64,000 nucleotides of DNA from Oscillospiraceae bacterium (lineage in GTDB: Bacteria; Bacillota; Clostridia; Oscillospirales; Ruminococcaceae), in NCBI GenBank assembly GCA_021200565.1, contig JAJQGJ010000012.1:133464-197463 (forward strand), written 5' to 3'. The notes under the pieces are model-generated. The model ran no database searches and was not told the DNA's origin. It worked only from the letters and a program-made list of their open reading frames with translations. Shown piece by piece: positions 7,340 to 15,947 of this stretch. The position numbers and the translations under genes are program-made. Position 1 is the stretch's first letter; the number at the start of each line of letters is the position of its first letter.

Positions 7340-7376
7340 TCGCCCTACGGGCGACGCTGCTCGCCTACAGCTCGCA

Positions 7377-7495
7377 GCACCTCTCAGTCAGCCTTACGGC
7401 TGACAGCTCCCCTAAGCGTAGGGGAGCCAGTAGTGCTCCATCAAAAAAGGCTCCCCTGTCAAGGGGAGCTGTCGCCGCAGGCGACTGAAAGGTGC
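7377..7495. repeat. Dispersed repeat family A, near-complete copy with terminal inverted repeats
   Basis: GCACCTCTCAGTC at the left end and GACTGAAAGGTGC at the right end form imperfect terminal inverted repeats. Inside are two smaller hairpins around CTCCCCT/AGGGGAG. The layout resembles a MITE or a REP-like element with no coding capacity. The other near-complete copy is at 63496-63609. Confidence 0.8.
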
Positions 7496-7520
7496 GCCGA
7501 CCAAAGGGAGGCGCGTCTGC

Positions 7521-8738
7521 TCAGTCCGTATACGCCACCGCCAGCACCTGCAAATCGCACTTGACGGTGTCGCCATAGGCGGTGAATTCGACTCTGAATT
7601 CTCCGCTTTCTTCGGCTCTATAGAGGATGCCGACGGATGGGCACATCCAGCCGCTCTCGTCATACTCGTTGAATATCTCACTGTTGACAAGCTCACCGTT
7701 GAAGTAGACCTTTACTTCAAGAGTTCCGTATTCCGAACCAGAAGAGGTCGGGTATACTACATAGGCATTTGTGCCGGTGAAGGTGAAGACGAGCGGGTCG
7801 TTTGAGTCGTCATAGGTCTTTGTCCAGCCGTCTGAATAGTGGAAGCCGGTGCTCTTTTCTTTCCATGAGCCAAGATCTTCTGCTTCATAGTTCGAGTGCT
7901 GGAGCATATGGGCGTTCTCGTAGGTGCAGGAATAAAGCGCATCGGGAATTGTGATGTCGGCTTCGCTGCCGTCGAGGCGGTCAATCTCGTCAAAGAAGTA
8001 GGCGATGAACTCGGCTACAACTGCGTTGCCATCGGCGTTCGGATGGGTGTAGTCGTCCGAAAACTCGCTCCACTCGAGGGCTTCGTTATCGAATAAGTAG
8101 GTTATGCCGTCGGCATAGCTTATCATCGGCAGGTCATAGTACTCGCCGATTTCTTTTTTCCAGTCCTGAGAGGTCCAGCCCTCCTCCATCCTAGCAAACA
8201 GGAGGATTACAGCCGGCTGGGATTCGCACTCGAGGCAGTCACGGATTAGGCTTTCGAATGCATCGTAATACTCGCTGTCGCTTCCGTCGTTGACGGCGAA
8301 TTCGATGAAAACTATGTCGGGGCTATATGCCTCTACGTCATCTTCGAATCTTAGAGCTCCCAAGGTTGACGGAGTTCCGCTTATTCCGGAATTGTAGTAG
8401 TGGACGTTATCTCCGCTTCCCTTTCCGAATTTCTCCTGGAAATAGGTGAACGAGCGGTAGGCATAGCAGGTCTCCAAGCCGTCGCCCTCGGTTATAGAGC
8501 CGCCGATGTAGACGATGTTGCAATCTTCGCCGCTCTCGGCTTTCTCGATTGCGTTCTTGAGGCGATAGGTGTTGCCGGTCTGGGCCAGCGAGATTATTTT
8601 TGCGTTGTTGAGGTAATCTTCATAGGTTTCGGGATTTTCAATAGTTTCAAGAGCCACTGAGGTATCATCCTTTCCGCAGGCTGAGAAACAGCTGCACACA
8701 AGGCATACTGCCAGAATTAAAGATAAGATTTTCTTCAT
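7521..8738 (-). CDS. SGNH/GDSL-type esterase lipoprotein
   Basis: 405-aa exported lipoprotein. The signal peptide ends in the lipobox FSAC with Cys21. SGNH blocks are visible: GGSITEG with catalytic Ser81, the FAVND block with its Asn, and DYTHPNADG carrying the catalytic Asp/His pair. This matches the SGNH hydrolase fold that deacetylates or de-esterifies sugars. A C-terminal region after about residue 260 (HMLQHSNYEAEDLG onward) is rich in beta-strand-like sequence and may bind carbohydrate. AAAGGATT precedes the ATG. The substrate is unknown; the glycosidases elsewhere in the window make a plant-polysaccharide esterase plausible. Confidence 0.85.
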   Translation of the reverse strand: MKKILSLILAVCLVCSCFSACGKDDTSVALETIENPETYEDYLNNAKIISLAQTGNTYRLKNAIEKAESGEDCNIVYIGGSITEGDGLETCYAYRSFTYFQEKFGKGSGDNVHYYNSGISGTPSTLGALRFEDDVEAYSPDIVFIEFAVNDGSDSEYYDAFESLIRDCLECESQPAVILLFARMEEGWTSQDWKKEIGEYYDLPMISYADGITYLFDNEALEWSEFSDDYTHPNADGNAVVAEFIAYFFDEIDRLDGSEADITIPDALYSCTYENAHMLQHSNYEAEDLGSWKEKSTGFHYSDGWTKTYDDSNDPLVFTFTGTNAYVVYPTSSGSEYGTLEVKVYFNGELVNSEIFNEYDESGWMCPSVGILYRAEESGEFRVEFTAYGDTVKCDLQVLAVAYTD

Positions 8739-8757
8739 GCTGAATCCTTTCTATAGA

Positions 8758-8787
8758 AAATGCGGCTACTGTTATGCAGCCGCATTT
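8758..8787 (-). terminator. Terminator after sugar-ABC ATPase gene
   Basis: AAATGCGGCT/AGCCGCATTT, a 10-bp stem. On the minus strand it is followed by TTTTCTAT, so it can end the ATPase transcript just before the SGNH gene. Confidence 0.7.
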
Positions 8788-8812
8788 GGTTCTATATATT
8801 CGTAATTGTAAC

Positions 8813-8878
8813 TATCGGTTGATGCTACATCATCAGTTGATAATACATCATCAGTTGATGATACAATTATCAGTTGAT
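8813..8878. repeat. Short tandem repeat, about four units of 18-19 bp
   Basis: Four units beginning ATC(A/G)GTTGAT and separated by (A/G)(A/C)TACATC-like bases. The last unit overlaps the stop codon of the ATPase gene. Each GTTGAT/ATCA core is partly palindromic. Too short and uneven for a CRISPR. Confidence 0.65.
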
Positions 8879-10012
8879 AATTGTCTTCTCAGTTTCCTTG
8901 TCGAAGAGGTGGATTCTGTTGGCGTCAAGAGCGCAGGTGATAACATCCTGAGGTCTTGCAGTCGAACGGTTGGAAACACGAGCAGTGAGGTTGATGCCCT
9001 CGCAGGTGAGGTAGAGATAGGTCTCAGCACCCATCATTTCGGCTACGTTAACGGTTGCTTCGATGATACCGGTCTTAGCGGAGGAGATGAACATCTCTTC
9101 ATCATGGATGCACTCGGGACGAACGCCACAGATGATTTCCTTGTTGAGGTAAGGAGCCAAAGCTTCTTCATTTACCTTAGCCTCGGGAAGCTCGATGTAG
9201 AACTTTCTTCCTCTGGTTTCCTTGGTGTCTTCAGAACCGAACTCAACGTTGTACTTGCCATCAATCTTGATGAGCTTACTGTCGATGAAGTTCATCTGAG
9301 GAGATCCGATGAATCCAGCAACGAAGAGGTTGCAAGGATATGAATAGAGGTTCTGAGGAGTGTCGACCTGCTGAATGAAGCCGTCCTTCATAACGACGAT
9401 TCTGTCAGCCATGGTCATAGCCTCGGTCTGGTCATGGGTTACATAGATAAATGTGGTTCCGAGTCTCTTATGGAGCAATGTAATCTCGGTTCTCATCTGA
9501 GCACGGAGCTTAGCATCGAGGTTGGACAACGGCTCGTCAAGAAGGAAGACCTGAGGCTCACGAACGAGTGCACGACCTAAGGCAACACGCTGTCTCTGAC
9601 CGCCGGACAAAGCCTTCGGCTTTCTGTCGAGGAGGTGGGAGATGTCGAGGATTCTTGCTGCTTCCTCAACCTTACGGGCAATCTGATCCTTAGGAGTCTT
9701 TCTGAGCTTAAGACCGAATGCCATGTTCTCGAAAACTGTCATATGAGGATAAAGAGCATAGTTCTGGAATACCATTGCGATGTCTCTGTCCTTAGGAGCA
9801 ATATCGTTGACCAATCTGTTGCCAATGTAGAGCTCGCCGTCTGTGATTTCCTCAAGACCTGCAATCATTCTTAAGGTGGTGGATTTGCCGCATCCTGAAG
9901 GTCCTACAAAGACTATAAATTCCTTGTCCTTAACCTCGAGGCAGAAGTCAGATACAGCGACAACGCCGCCGGGGTATTTCTTGTAAATATGCTTTAGTGA
10001 TAAGCTTGCCAT
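8870..10012 (-). CDS. Sugar ABC transporter ATPase, MsmK/UgpC family
   Basis: 380-aa ATPase that energises carbohydrate-importing ABC permeases, often shared by several of them. Walker [10 protein letters not shown] is at about 38-46. The Q-loop ([11 protein letters not shown]), signature LSGGQRQR, Walker B VFLLDEP and H-loop THDQTEA are all intact. The C-terminal third is the regulatory TOBE/MalK-like domain (VRPECIH). The ATG at 10012 is preceded by AGGAGG; the track start at 10015 is a TTG one codon earlier. No permease or binding-protein gene lies beside it, which fits a shared-ATPase role like that of MsmK. Confidence 0.93.
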   Translation of the reverse strand: MASLSLKHIYKKYPGGVVAVSDFCLEVKDKEFIVFVGPSGCGKSTTLRMIAGLEEITDGELYIGNRLVNDIAPKDRDIAMVFQNYALYPHMTVFENMAFGLKLRKTPKDQIARKVEEAARILDISHLLDRKPKALSGGQRQRVALGRALVREPQVFLLDEPLSNLDAKLRAQMRTEITLLHKRLGTTFIYVTHDQTEAMTMADRIVVMKDGFIQQVDTPQNLYSYPCNLFVAGFIGSPQMNFIDSKLIKIDGKYNVEFGSEDTKETRGRKFYIELPEAKVNEEALAPYLNKEIICGVRPECIHDEEMFISSAKTGIIEATVNVAEMMGAETYLYLTCEGINLTARVSNRSTARPQDVITCALDANRIHLFDKETEKTIIN

Positions 10013-10073
10013 CAAAAGGCCTCCTCGCCGAATTTTTAAAACTTGCTAATCCCTTGAATTAGCTACTGTGATA

Positions 10074-10102
10074 ATTATACTATATTGAGACCGGGTTTAC
10101 AA
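10074..10102 (-). promoter_or_regulatory. Promoter of msmK-like gene
   Basis: Minus strand TTGTAA (10102-10097), 17-base spacer, TATAAT (10079-10074). Confidence 0.7.
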
Positions 10103-10160
10103 GACGGCGTTTTCACCAAAGTTTCCGGTGCGTTTTTATGCAAATTGACTATAGGCTTTG

Positions 10161-10886
10161 TTAGAAAATTTGTTTGCAGGAAATAAGTGATTTAATCTCA
10201 TTTTCTTCCAAAAGTCTTGCTTTTCCCTCATCCAATTCCTCGTCCAGGATGGCTCCGCCGATCTGTATTCTCTTGAGATATATAACTGAATTCCCAGCTG
10301 CCTCAAACATTCTCTTTATCTGGTGGAACTTGCCCTCATGGAGCGTCACGAAGCACTCTTTCGGGCTTAATATTTCAAGCTCGGCTGGCAGGCACTTCTC
10401 GCCACCGTCAATCGTCATGCCACTTGCAAAAAGCTCGCAAACGCTGTCCGAAACTGGCTTTTCAAGCCGGACAAAGTATTTCTTCGGAACGTGGCTGACA
10501 GGAGACAGCATCCTGTGCGCCAGCTCGCCGTCGTCGGTTAATAGCACGAATCCGACGCTGTCCTTGTCCAGCCTTCCCGCCGGAAAAAGCCCCTGCCGTC
10601 TGAGCTCTTCTGGCAGAAGCTCCATGACCGTTGGCGTTATCTTATCCCGGACTGCGCAGACAACCCCAGCAGGTTTATTCAGCATTATGTACAGATGCTC
10701 ACGATATGTGACTCTCTCGCCAGAAACGGCTACTACCGACTTCTCAGGATCAAGCTTATAGTCATATTTCTTCACGATCACTCCGTCGACGGTCACCAAG
10801 CCCTTTTTCAGGAGCTCTTTGGCACCGGTTCTCGAAATTTTGGGGAGCTGCCCTGATAAAAATTTGTCGAGTCGCATCTCTGGCAT
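10161..10886 (-). CDS. RsuA/RluB family pseudouridine synthase
   Basis: Converts a specific rRNA uridine to pseudouridine. An N-terminal S4 RNA-binding domain (MRLDKFLSGQLPKISRTGAKELL) is followed by the catalytic domain with GRLDKDSVG, whose Asp is the catalytic residue, and the KKYFVRLE and FHQIKRMF blocks. 241 aa is normal. The gene begins 1 base after the stop of the HAD gene and GAGGAAG lies in the end of that gene, so translation is likely coupled. Which rRNA position it modifies cannot be told. Confidence 0.9.
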   Translation of the reverse strand: MPEMRLDKFLSGQLPKISRTGAKELLKKGLVTVDGVIVKKYDYKLDPEKSVVAVSGERVTYREHLYIMLNKPAGVVCAVRDKITPTVMELLPEELRRQGLFPAGRLDKDSVGFVLLTDDGELAHRMLSPVSHVPKKYFVRLEKPVSDSVCELFASGMTIDGGEKCLPAELEILSPKECFVTLHEGKFHQIKRMFEAAGNSVIYLKRIQIGGAILDEELDEGKARLLEENEIKSLISCKQIF

Positions 10887-10887
10887 T

Positions 10888-11595
10888 TTAATCTTCCTCT
10901 TTTAATAGTATCTCAGCCACCTTCGCCATGTCCGGAGCAAGAAGAACATGATCGGCTTTAGGAATCGGCTCATCCGGCGAGATGTCGGATTTTATATACA
11001 AAGTATGAAGTCCCGCCGACTTGGCTCCCGCAATATCGCATATGCCATCGTTTCCAACCATGATGGTGGTGCTGGCATCAATCTGGTGCTTTTCAATGAG
11101 CTTACTGTAGAATTCCAGGTCTGGCTTTTTGCAGTTGTGGTCGGACGAGATGAAGATGTCGTCGAAAGAGAACCAGATTCCAAGATATTTCAGCTCATAC
11201 TCGGTGAAAATCCGCTGTGCGTTTGAGAGGAGATAGACCTTTCTGTCACTTTCTCTGAGCTTATCAAGCATATCTTTTACACCGTCATAAAGCCTCAGGT
11301 GTCCGATAGAAAGAATCCGGAAGAACTGACCGGCATTCATAGCCAATGCGTCGTCGGCATGGACGCCTTTTTCCAAAAACAGCTCCTTGAAGACATGCTC
11401 TATCTTGATTTCACGGAACTTGGCTTCGAGATCACTTACTATCCGGAAATAACCGCTCTTAAGCTCTTCAGGAGGGTAGCTTGCCCCCTGGAAGCTGTAG
11501 AATAAAGAAAGCTTTTCCCATAGCTCCGGTTTGGTTTCGTCAGTGCGGATGTCGCAGAGAGTTCCGTAGAAGTCGAATATACAGGTTTTATACAT
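10888..11595 (-). CDS. HAD superfamily hydrolase
   Basis: 235-aa haloacid dehalogenase-like hydrolase. Motif I is DFYGTL (residues 8-13): the nucleophile Asp8 is present, but the usual second Asp is Tyr, a variant seen in many YjjG-like members. Motif II is LLSN near 123, motif III the Lys in CKKPD, and motif IV VGNDGICDIAGA. The helical cap lies between motifs I and II. The likely reaction is phosphate-ester hydrolysis of a small metabolite. It overlaps nothing and feeds directly into the pseudouridine synthase gene. Confidence 0.85.
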   Translation of the reverse strand: MYKTCIFDFYGTLCDIRTDETKPELWEKLSLFYSFQGASYPPEELKSGYFRIVSDLEAKFREIKIEHVFKELFLEKGVHADDALAMNAGQFFRILSIGHLRLYDGVKDMLDKLRESDRKVYLLSNAQRIFTEYELKYLGIWFSFDDIFISSDHNCKKPDLEFYSKLIEKHQIDASTTIMVGNDGICDIAGAKSAGLHTLYIKSDISPDEPIPKADHVLLAPDMAKVAEILLKEED

Positions 11596-11608
11596 CTTTT
11601 ATCACCGT

Positions 11609-12067
11609 TTATGTTGTGGTCTTGACAAGCCCCTGCATGAAGCCGCCGAGCTCGGTGCAGCAGACGTCGCCGGCAATGAGCACTCCGTCACAAATCATGA
11701 GATTTACGACAATGTTGTCTTCATCGCCATAGTTATAAATTTCATAGGTATAGATTTCAACCAGACAGCCTTTATAGCCGTTCAAATCCAAGCCTTGCTC
11801 TAATTGCAGGTCGTTATACTGGTTATAGACGTCGTTCCACTCTTCAGGTATGATGACGCTCCGGACATCTATTGCAGATTCCGACGTCTCCCAGCCCAAA
11901 TCGTGCAGGAATTCAAGCTGTGAAGCTTCATCCGGAAGCGAGATGGTTTTACTTCCGCCATAAAACCTGTTGAAAAGAAACACCGCCACGAACACCAAAA
12001 GCAGTGCCACGAGAATATAGCCGAGTATTTGCACCGCTTTTTTAACCTTGACCGTCTTGACAAACAT
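11609..12067 (-). CDS. DUF4830-type single-pass membrane protein
   Basis: 152 aa. A transmembrane helix at about 15-33 (GYILVALLLVFVAVFLF) follows a basic N-terminus; the rest would be extracytoplasmic. The pattern FLHDLGWE...VIIPEEWNDVYNQYNDLQ...GYKGCLVEIYTYEI...VNLMICDGVLIAGDVC matches what I remember of DUF4830. No catalytic residues are evident. Only 13 bases separate it from the HAD gene downstream, so it may share its transcript. Function unknown. Confidence 0.7.
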   Translation of the reverse strand: MFVKTVKVKKAVQILGYILVALLLVFVAVFLFNRFYGGSKTISLPDEASQLEFLHDLGWETSESAIDVRSVIIPEEWNDVYNQYNDLQLEQGLDLNGYKGCLVEIYTYEIYNYGDEDNIVVNLMICDGVLIAGDVCCTELGGFMQGLVKTTT

Positions 12068-12135
12068 ACTTATCCCTCCGAAAAGTTGTCTTTTGGTGCA
12101 TTATATGTTTGTCTTCGGCAAGTTAGAAGCAAAAA

Positions 12136-13890
12136 TCAGTGTGCGAACTGGCTGTTGTAAAGCTCATAATAGAAGCCGTGCTTCTCAAGAAGCTCCTCAT
12201 GCTTGCCCTGCTCGATTATGTGACCGTCCTTCATGACGAGTATCAGGTCGGCACTCATGATTGTAGACAGTCTGTGAGCGACTATGAAGGTGGTCTTCCC
12301 CTGCATCAGCTTCTCGAATGAGCGCTGTACCCTGAATTCGGTCTTGGTATCTATCGAGGAAGTAGCTTCGTCTAAAATCAGCATAGGAGGCTTTGTAAGC
12401 ATAACTCTTGTTATGCAGAGAAGCTGCTTCTGACCGGCTGAAAGGTTGCCTCCCTCTTCGCCAATCGGAGTGTCGTAGCCCTGAGGAAGACGCCTGATGA
12501 AGCTGTCGGCATGGGTGGTCTTTGCAGCAGCTATCATCTCATCGTCTGAAGAGTCAGGCTTGCCGATTTTAAGGTTGTCTCGTATAGTTCCGGATTTAAG
12601 CCAGGTGTCCTGCAAAACCATTCCGTAGTTTTCACGGAGGCTGTGGCGGGTGATGTCACGGATGTCGCTGCCCTCAACCGAAATCGAGCCGCTGTCTACA
12701 TCGTAGAAGCGCATGAGAAGGTTGATGAGAGTCGTCTTCCCGCAGCCCGTGGGACCGACGATGGCGATTCTCTGACCGGCTTTTACAGAGAGATTGAAGT
12801 TCTCGATCAAACTTGTATCGGGCGAATAGGAGAAGGAAACGTCCCCAAGCTCGATATTGCCCTTGACGTCTGAAAGCTTCGGAAGCCCTTCATCCGACGG
12901 CTGAGGCTCAGCTTCGATAAGCTCAAAGATTCTTCCAGCGCATGCGATTGCGTTCTGAAGCTCGGTTATGACGCCGCTTATCTCGTTAAAGGGCTTGGTG
13001 TACTGATTAGCATAGCTGAGAATGCAGGTCAAGCCTCCGACTGTTACTGTTCCGGCAACCACCGAAAGAGCGCCGGCAAGACCGACTGCAGCATAGACAA
13101 CTGCGTTTACAAATCTGGTCGACGGATTTACAAGTGAGGAGTAGAAGATGGCTTTCGATGAGGTTTCTGTCAGGTCATCGTTAATCTTTTTGAAGCGCTC
13201 GTGGCTTCGCTCAGTATAGTTATAAGCCTTGACCGTCTTTGCGCCGCCAACCATTTCGTCGATGAGTGCGGTCTGACTGCCTCGGATCTCCGACTGCTTC
13301 TTGAAAAGATTATATGTCGACTGCGCCAGGAACTTGGCAACGAACAGCGACAGCGGCGTCAGGACAACCGCAATCAGAGTTATCTTCCAGCTTATCGAGA
13401 GCATGAATAAAAGCGTGCAGACGATGGTGGCGATACCGGTGAAGAATTGCGAGAAGCCGAGTAGCAAGCCGTCGGCAAGCTGGTCGACATCGGAGATGAC
13501 TCTCGAAACAAGGTCGCCGTGCGGATGGGAATCGATATATTTGAGCGGCAGATTCTCAATTTTTAAGAAAGCTTTCTCTCTTAGATCCCTAACCGTCTCA
13601 TAGGTGATCCGGTTATTGATGACGTTCATGATCCACTGGAGGAGTGCCGCCACGAGTGCGGTTACTGCGGCTTTCAGAAGAAAGCTTAAGACCATCCCGA
13701 GGTCGACGCCGTTTTCTGTGATATAATCGATAGCGTCTCCGAAAAGAATCGGGACATAGAGCGTAAGTACTACAGAAGCCGCCGCCAAAAGAATTGACAG
13801 TACAAGAAGAACGCTATACTTCCTAATAAACCTGAGAAGCTTCTTTAATGTCTGGGAAGCCGTTCCGGCAGTTACTTTTTCTTTACTCAT
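12136..13890 (-). CDS. ABC exporter half-transporter, catalytic half of heterodimer
   Basis: 584 aa: six transmembrane helices (about 25-320), then an ATPase domain. Walker A is GPTGCGKTT and the signature LSAGQKQLL. Walker B is followed by the catalytic Glu (LILDEATSSID), and the H-loop VAHRLST is intact. The second half is encoded 18 bases upstream in the same operon. Together they resemble BmrCD/TM287-288 type drug or lipid exporters. GGGGAG precedes the ATG. Substrate unknown. Confidence 0.92.
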   Translation of the reverse strand: MSKEKVTAGTASQTLKKLLRFIRKYSVLLVLSILLAAASVVLTLYVPILFGDAIDYITENGVDLGMVLSFLLKAAVTALVAALLQWIMNVINNRITYETVRDLREKAFLKIENLPLKYIDSHPHGDLVSRVISDVDQLADGLLLGFSQFFTGIATIVCTLLFMLSISWKITLIAVVLTPLSLFVAKFLAQSTYNLFKKQSEIRGSQTALIDEMVGGAKTVKAYNYTERSHERFKKINDDLTETSSKAIFYSSLVNPSTRFVNAVVYAAVGLAGALSVVAGTVTVGGLTCILSYANQYTKPFNEISGVITELQNAIACAGRIFELIEAEPQPSDEGLPKLSDVKGNIELGDVSFSYSPDTSLIENFNLSVKAGQRIAIVGPTGCGKTTLINLLMRFYDVDSGSISVEGSDIRDITRHSLRENYGMVLQDTWLKSGTIRDNLKIGKPDSSDDEMIAAAKTTHADSFIRRLPQGYDTPIGEEGGNLSAGQKQLLCITRVMLTKPPMLILDEATSSIDTKTEFRVQRSFEKLMQGKTTFIVAHRLSTIMSADLILVMKDGHIIEQGKHEELLEKHGFYYELYNSQFAH

Positions 13891-13908
13891 AATTTCAGCT
13901 CCCCTTTC

Positions 13909-15630
13909 TTACGAATTCTTGATCTGCGACTGATAGAGCTCGAGATACTCAGGACAGCTCGAAAGCAATTCTTCATGAGTTCCCAAGCCTACCATGATAC
14001 CGTCTTCAAGCATCATAACCCTATCAGAATGCATGACGGTTGAAACTCTCTGCGAGACTGTCAGGACTGTCGGGTGGTAATTAAGGCTGGATATTGACTT
14101 GCGGAGTGCCGCATCGGTTGCAAAGTCGAGCGCCGACGAGCTGTCATCGAGTATTAGAATCTTTGGCTTCTTGACAAGAGCCCGGGCGATTGTGAGACGC
14201 TGAACCTGTCCTCCGGAAAGGTTCTTTCCGCCCTGCTCAATCATGCTGTCTAAGCCTTCAGGCTTTGCCGCAACGACGTTTTCAGCCTGTGCTTCGCTGA
14301 TAGCTTCCATAATTTCATCATCAGTTGCGTTTTCATTGCCGAATCTGATGTTGTCCCGGATGGTTCCGGAGAAGAGGCTTGAGCGCTGCATGACTACTGC
14401 AACATTATCCCTGAGTGCTTCCTCATCCCAATCCCTGACGTCGACGCCCTCGACCTTGACATAGCCGTCGGTGGCGTCATAGAATCTCGGAACCAAGCTG
14501 ATAAGCGTTGTCTTGCCGCTGCCGGTTGAGCCGATTATTCCTATCTTCTCGCCGTTCTTAACTTTGACAGAGATATTTTCGAGCGAATCGGCAGCCGCTC
14601 CCGAATATCTGAACGAAACGTCGCTGAGCTCAACCGCATATTCGCTTTCAGCCGACTTTTCGCCGGTGTAGCTTCCGCTGACCATTGATGGCTGAATCTC
14701 TAATACTTCTTCGACTCTTCGGGCACATGCAAGGCTCTTCGTGACGCTTATAATGAGGTTTGCAAGCTTTACGAGCTCGACCAAAATCTGCGACATGTAG
14801 TTATAGAGTGCTATAACAAGACCCTGGGTGAGAACACCGGTGCTGACCTTGACTGCGCCTGTGTAGATGAGTACGACTATTCCGATATTTACGATTGCAT
14901 AGGTCATCGGATTCATGACGGATGAAATCTTTCCGACAAACTTCTGTGATTTCGCAAGAGCGTTGTTCTTCTCGTTAAAGTCCTCGGTTTCCTCTTCCTC
15001 CATGCAGAAAGCTCTCACAACTCTTGCGCCGGTGAGGTTCTCTTTCGTTCTGAGCAGAACGGCGTCAAGCTTTTTCTGAACCGCAGTGTAAAGCGGGATG
15101 GTTCCAAGCATGATTCCGAAAACGACAACAGAAAGAATCGGGATGACTGCAACAAAGATGAGCGCTGCCTGTGCATCAACTCTGAACGCCATGAAAGTAG
15201 CGCCGAAAACGACCATCGGCGAGCGCATGAGAAGCCGAAGCGTCAGATTGACGCCCGTCTGGATCTGATTCAGGTCACTTGTGAGGCGGGTGATCAAGGT
15301 TGAAGTGCCGAGCTTATCTATTTCCGTGAACGAGAGCGACTGGATGTGATCAAAGAGAGCCTGTCTCACAGCTCCCGTGAAGCCGACAGAGGCTTTTGCA
15401 GAGAAATACTGCGCCATCAGTGTGCTTGCCAAGCCGCATGCTCCGAACAGGACAAGTATTCCGCACATCTTATAGATATACGGCTTGTCCCCAGCCGGAA
15501 TGCCCGTGTCGACAATTTCTGCCACAACGAGCGGCACCATAAGTTCAAATATGACCTCGATAATCTTAAACAGAGGCGCACACACCGCCTGTAATTTGTA
15601 GCCCTTGAAATATTTAAAAAGCTTACTCAT
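13909..15630 (-). CDS. ABC exporter half-transporter, degenerate half of heterodimer
   Basis: 573 aa with the same fold as its neighbour. Walker A GSTGSGKTT and signature LSGGQVQR are present. The residue after Walker B is Asp instead of Glu (LILDDSSSALD) and the H-loop His is Gln (VSQRVST). Those changes are the hallmark of the non-catalytic site of heterodimeric exporters, so the pair is expected to have one active ATP site. The ATG at 15630 is used because GGAGGATAGC precedes it; the track start four codons earlier is a TTG. Upstream lies a long repeat-rich spacer. Confidence 0.92.
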   Translation of the reverse strand: MSKLFKYFKGYKLQAVCAPLFKIIEVIFELMVPLVVAEIVDTGIPAGDKPYIYKMCGILVLFGACGLASTLMAQYFSAKASVGFTGAVRQALFDHIQSLSFTEIDKLGTSTLITRLTSDLNQIQTGVNLTLRLLMRSPMVVFGATFMAFRVDAQAALIFVAVIPILSVVVFGIMLGTIPLYTAVQKKLDAVLLRTKENLTGARVVRAFCMEEEETEDFNEKNNALAKSQKFVGKISSVMNPMTYAIVNIGIVVLIYTGAVKVSTGVLTQGLVIALYNYMSQILVELVKLANLIISVTKSLACARRVEEVLEIQPSMVSGSYTGEKSAESEYAVELSDVSFRYSGAAADSLENISVKVKNGEKIGIIGSTGSGKTTLISLVPRFYDATDGYVKVEGVDVRDWDEEALRDNVAVVMQRSSLFSGTIRDNIRFGNENATDDEIMEAISEAQAENVVAAKPEGLDSMIEQGGKNLSGGQVQRLTIARALVKKPKILILDDSSSALDFATDAALRKSISSLNYHPTVLTVSQRVSTVMHSDRVMMLEDGIMVGLGTHEELLSSCPEYLELYQSQIKNS

Positions 15631-15654
15631 GCTATCCTCCAAAATGATTAGTGA

Positions 15655-15910
15655 TAGTGTCGCCTACGGGCGACGACTTCGCTTTGCGAAGTCGGCAAGT
15701 TCGGCGTTGCCGAACTTGCACCCCTCCACCACCGGCTTCGCCGGCGGTCCCCCTCCCCTTGACAGGGGAGGCTTAGATTTGCGTAATTATGGCTCCCTCT
15801 GTCTAGAAGTTCGCTTGCGAACTTCGGGAGCTGGCACGAAGTGCCTGAGGGGTGCTATTTTCGCCACAGGCGAAAATAGCAAGTTTGGCGAAGCCAAACT
15901 TCACGGTTTC
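15655..15910. repeat. Cluster of short palindromic repeats in intergenic spacer
   Basis: The 317-base gap between the exporter operon and the fakA-like gene is almost all hairpins: ACTTCGC/GCGAAGT, CAAGTTCGGC/GCCGAACTTG, CCGGCTTCGCCGG, GAAGTTCGC/GCGAACTTC, CTATTTTCGCC/GGCGAAAATAG and AAGTTTGGC/GCCAAACTT, with CCCCTCC...GGGGAGG blocks shared with 23138. It looks like several small repeats nested in one another. No ORF is credible here. Confidence 0.75.
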
Positions 15911-15912
15911 AA

Positions 15913-15938
15913 AATGCCGTTCGGAACCGAACGGCATT
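15913..15938 (-). terminator. Terminator of the asp23-fakA transcript
   Basis: AATGCCGTTCGG/CCGAACGGCATT, a 12-bp stem just after the stop at 15948, with TTTTG on the minus strand beyond it. Confidence 0.75.
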
Positions 15939-15947
15939 CTTAAATTC

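Noticed and set aside
8813-8878. Tandem repeats as a CRISPR array
   Set aside because: Units are 18-19 bp with no unique spacers, and no cas genes are present anywhere in the window.
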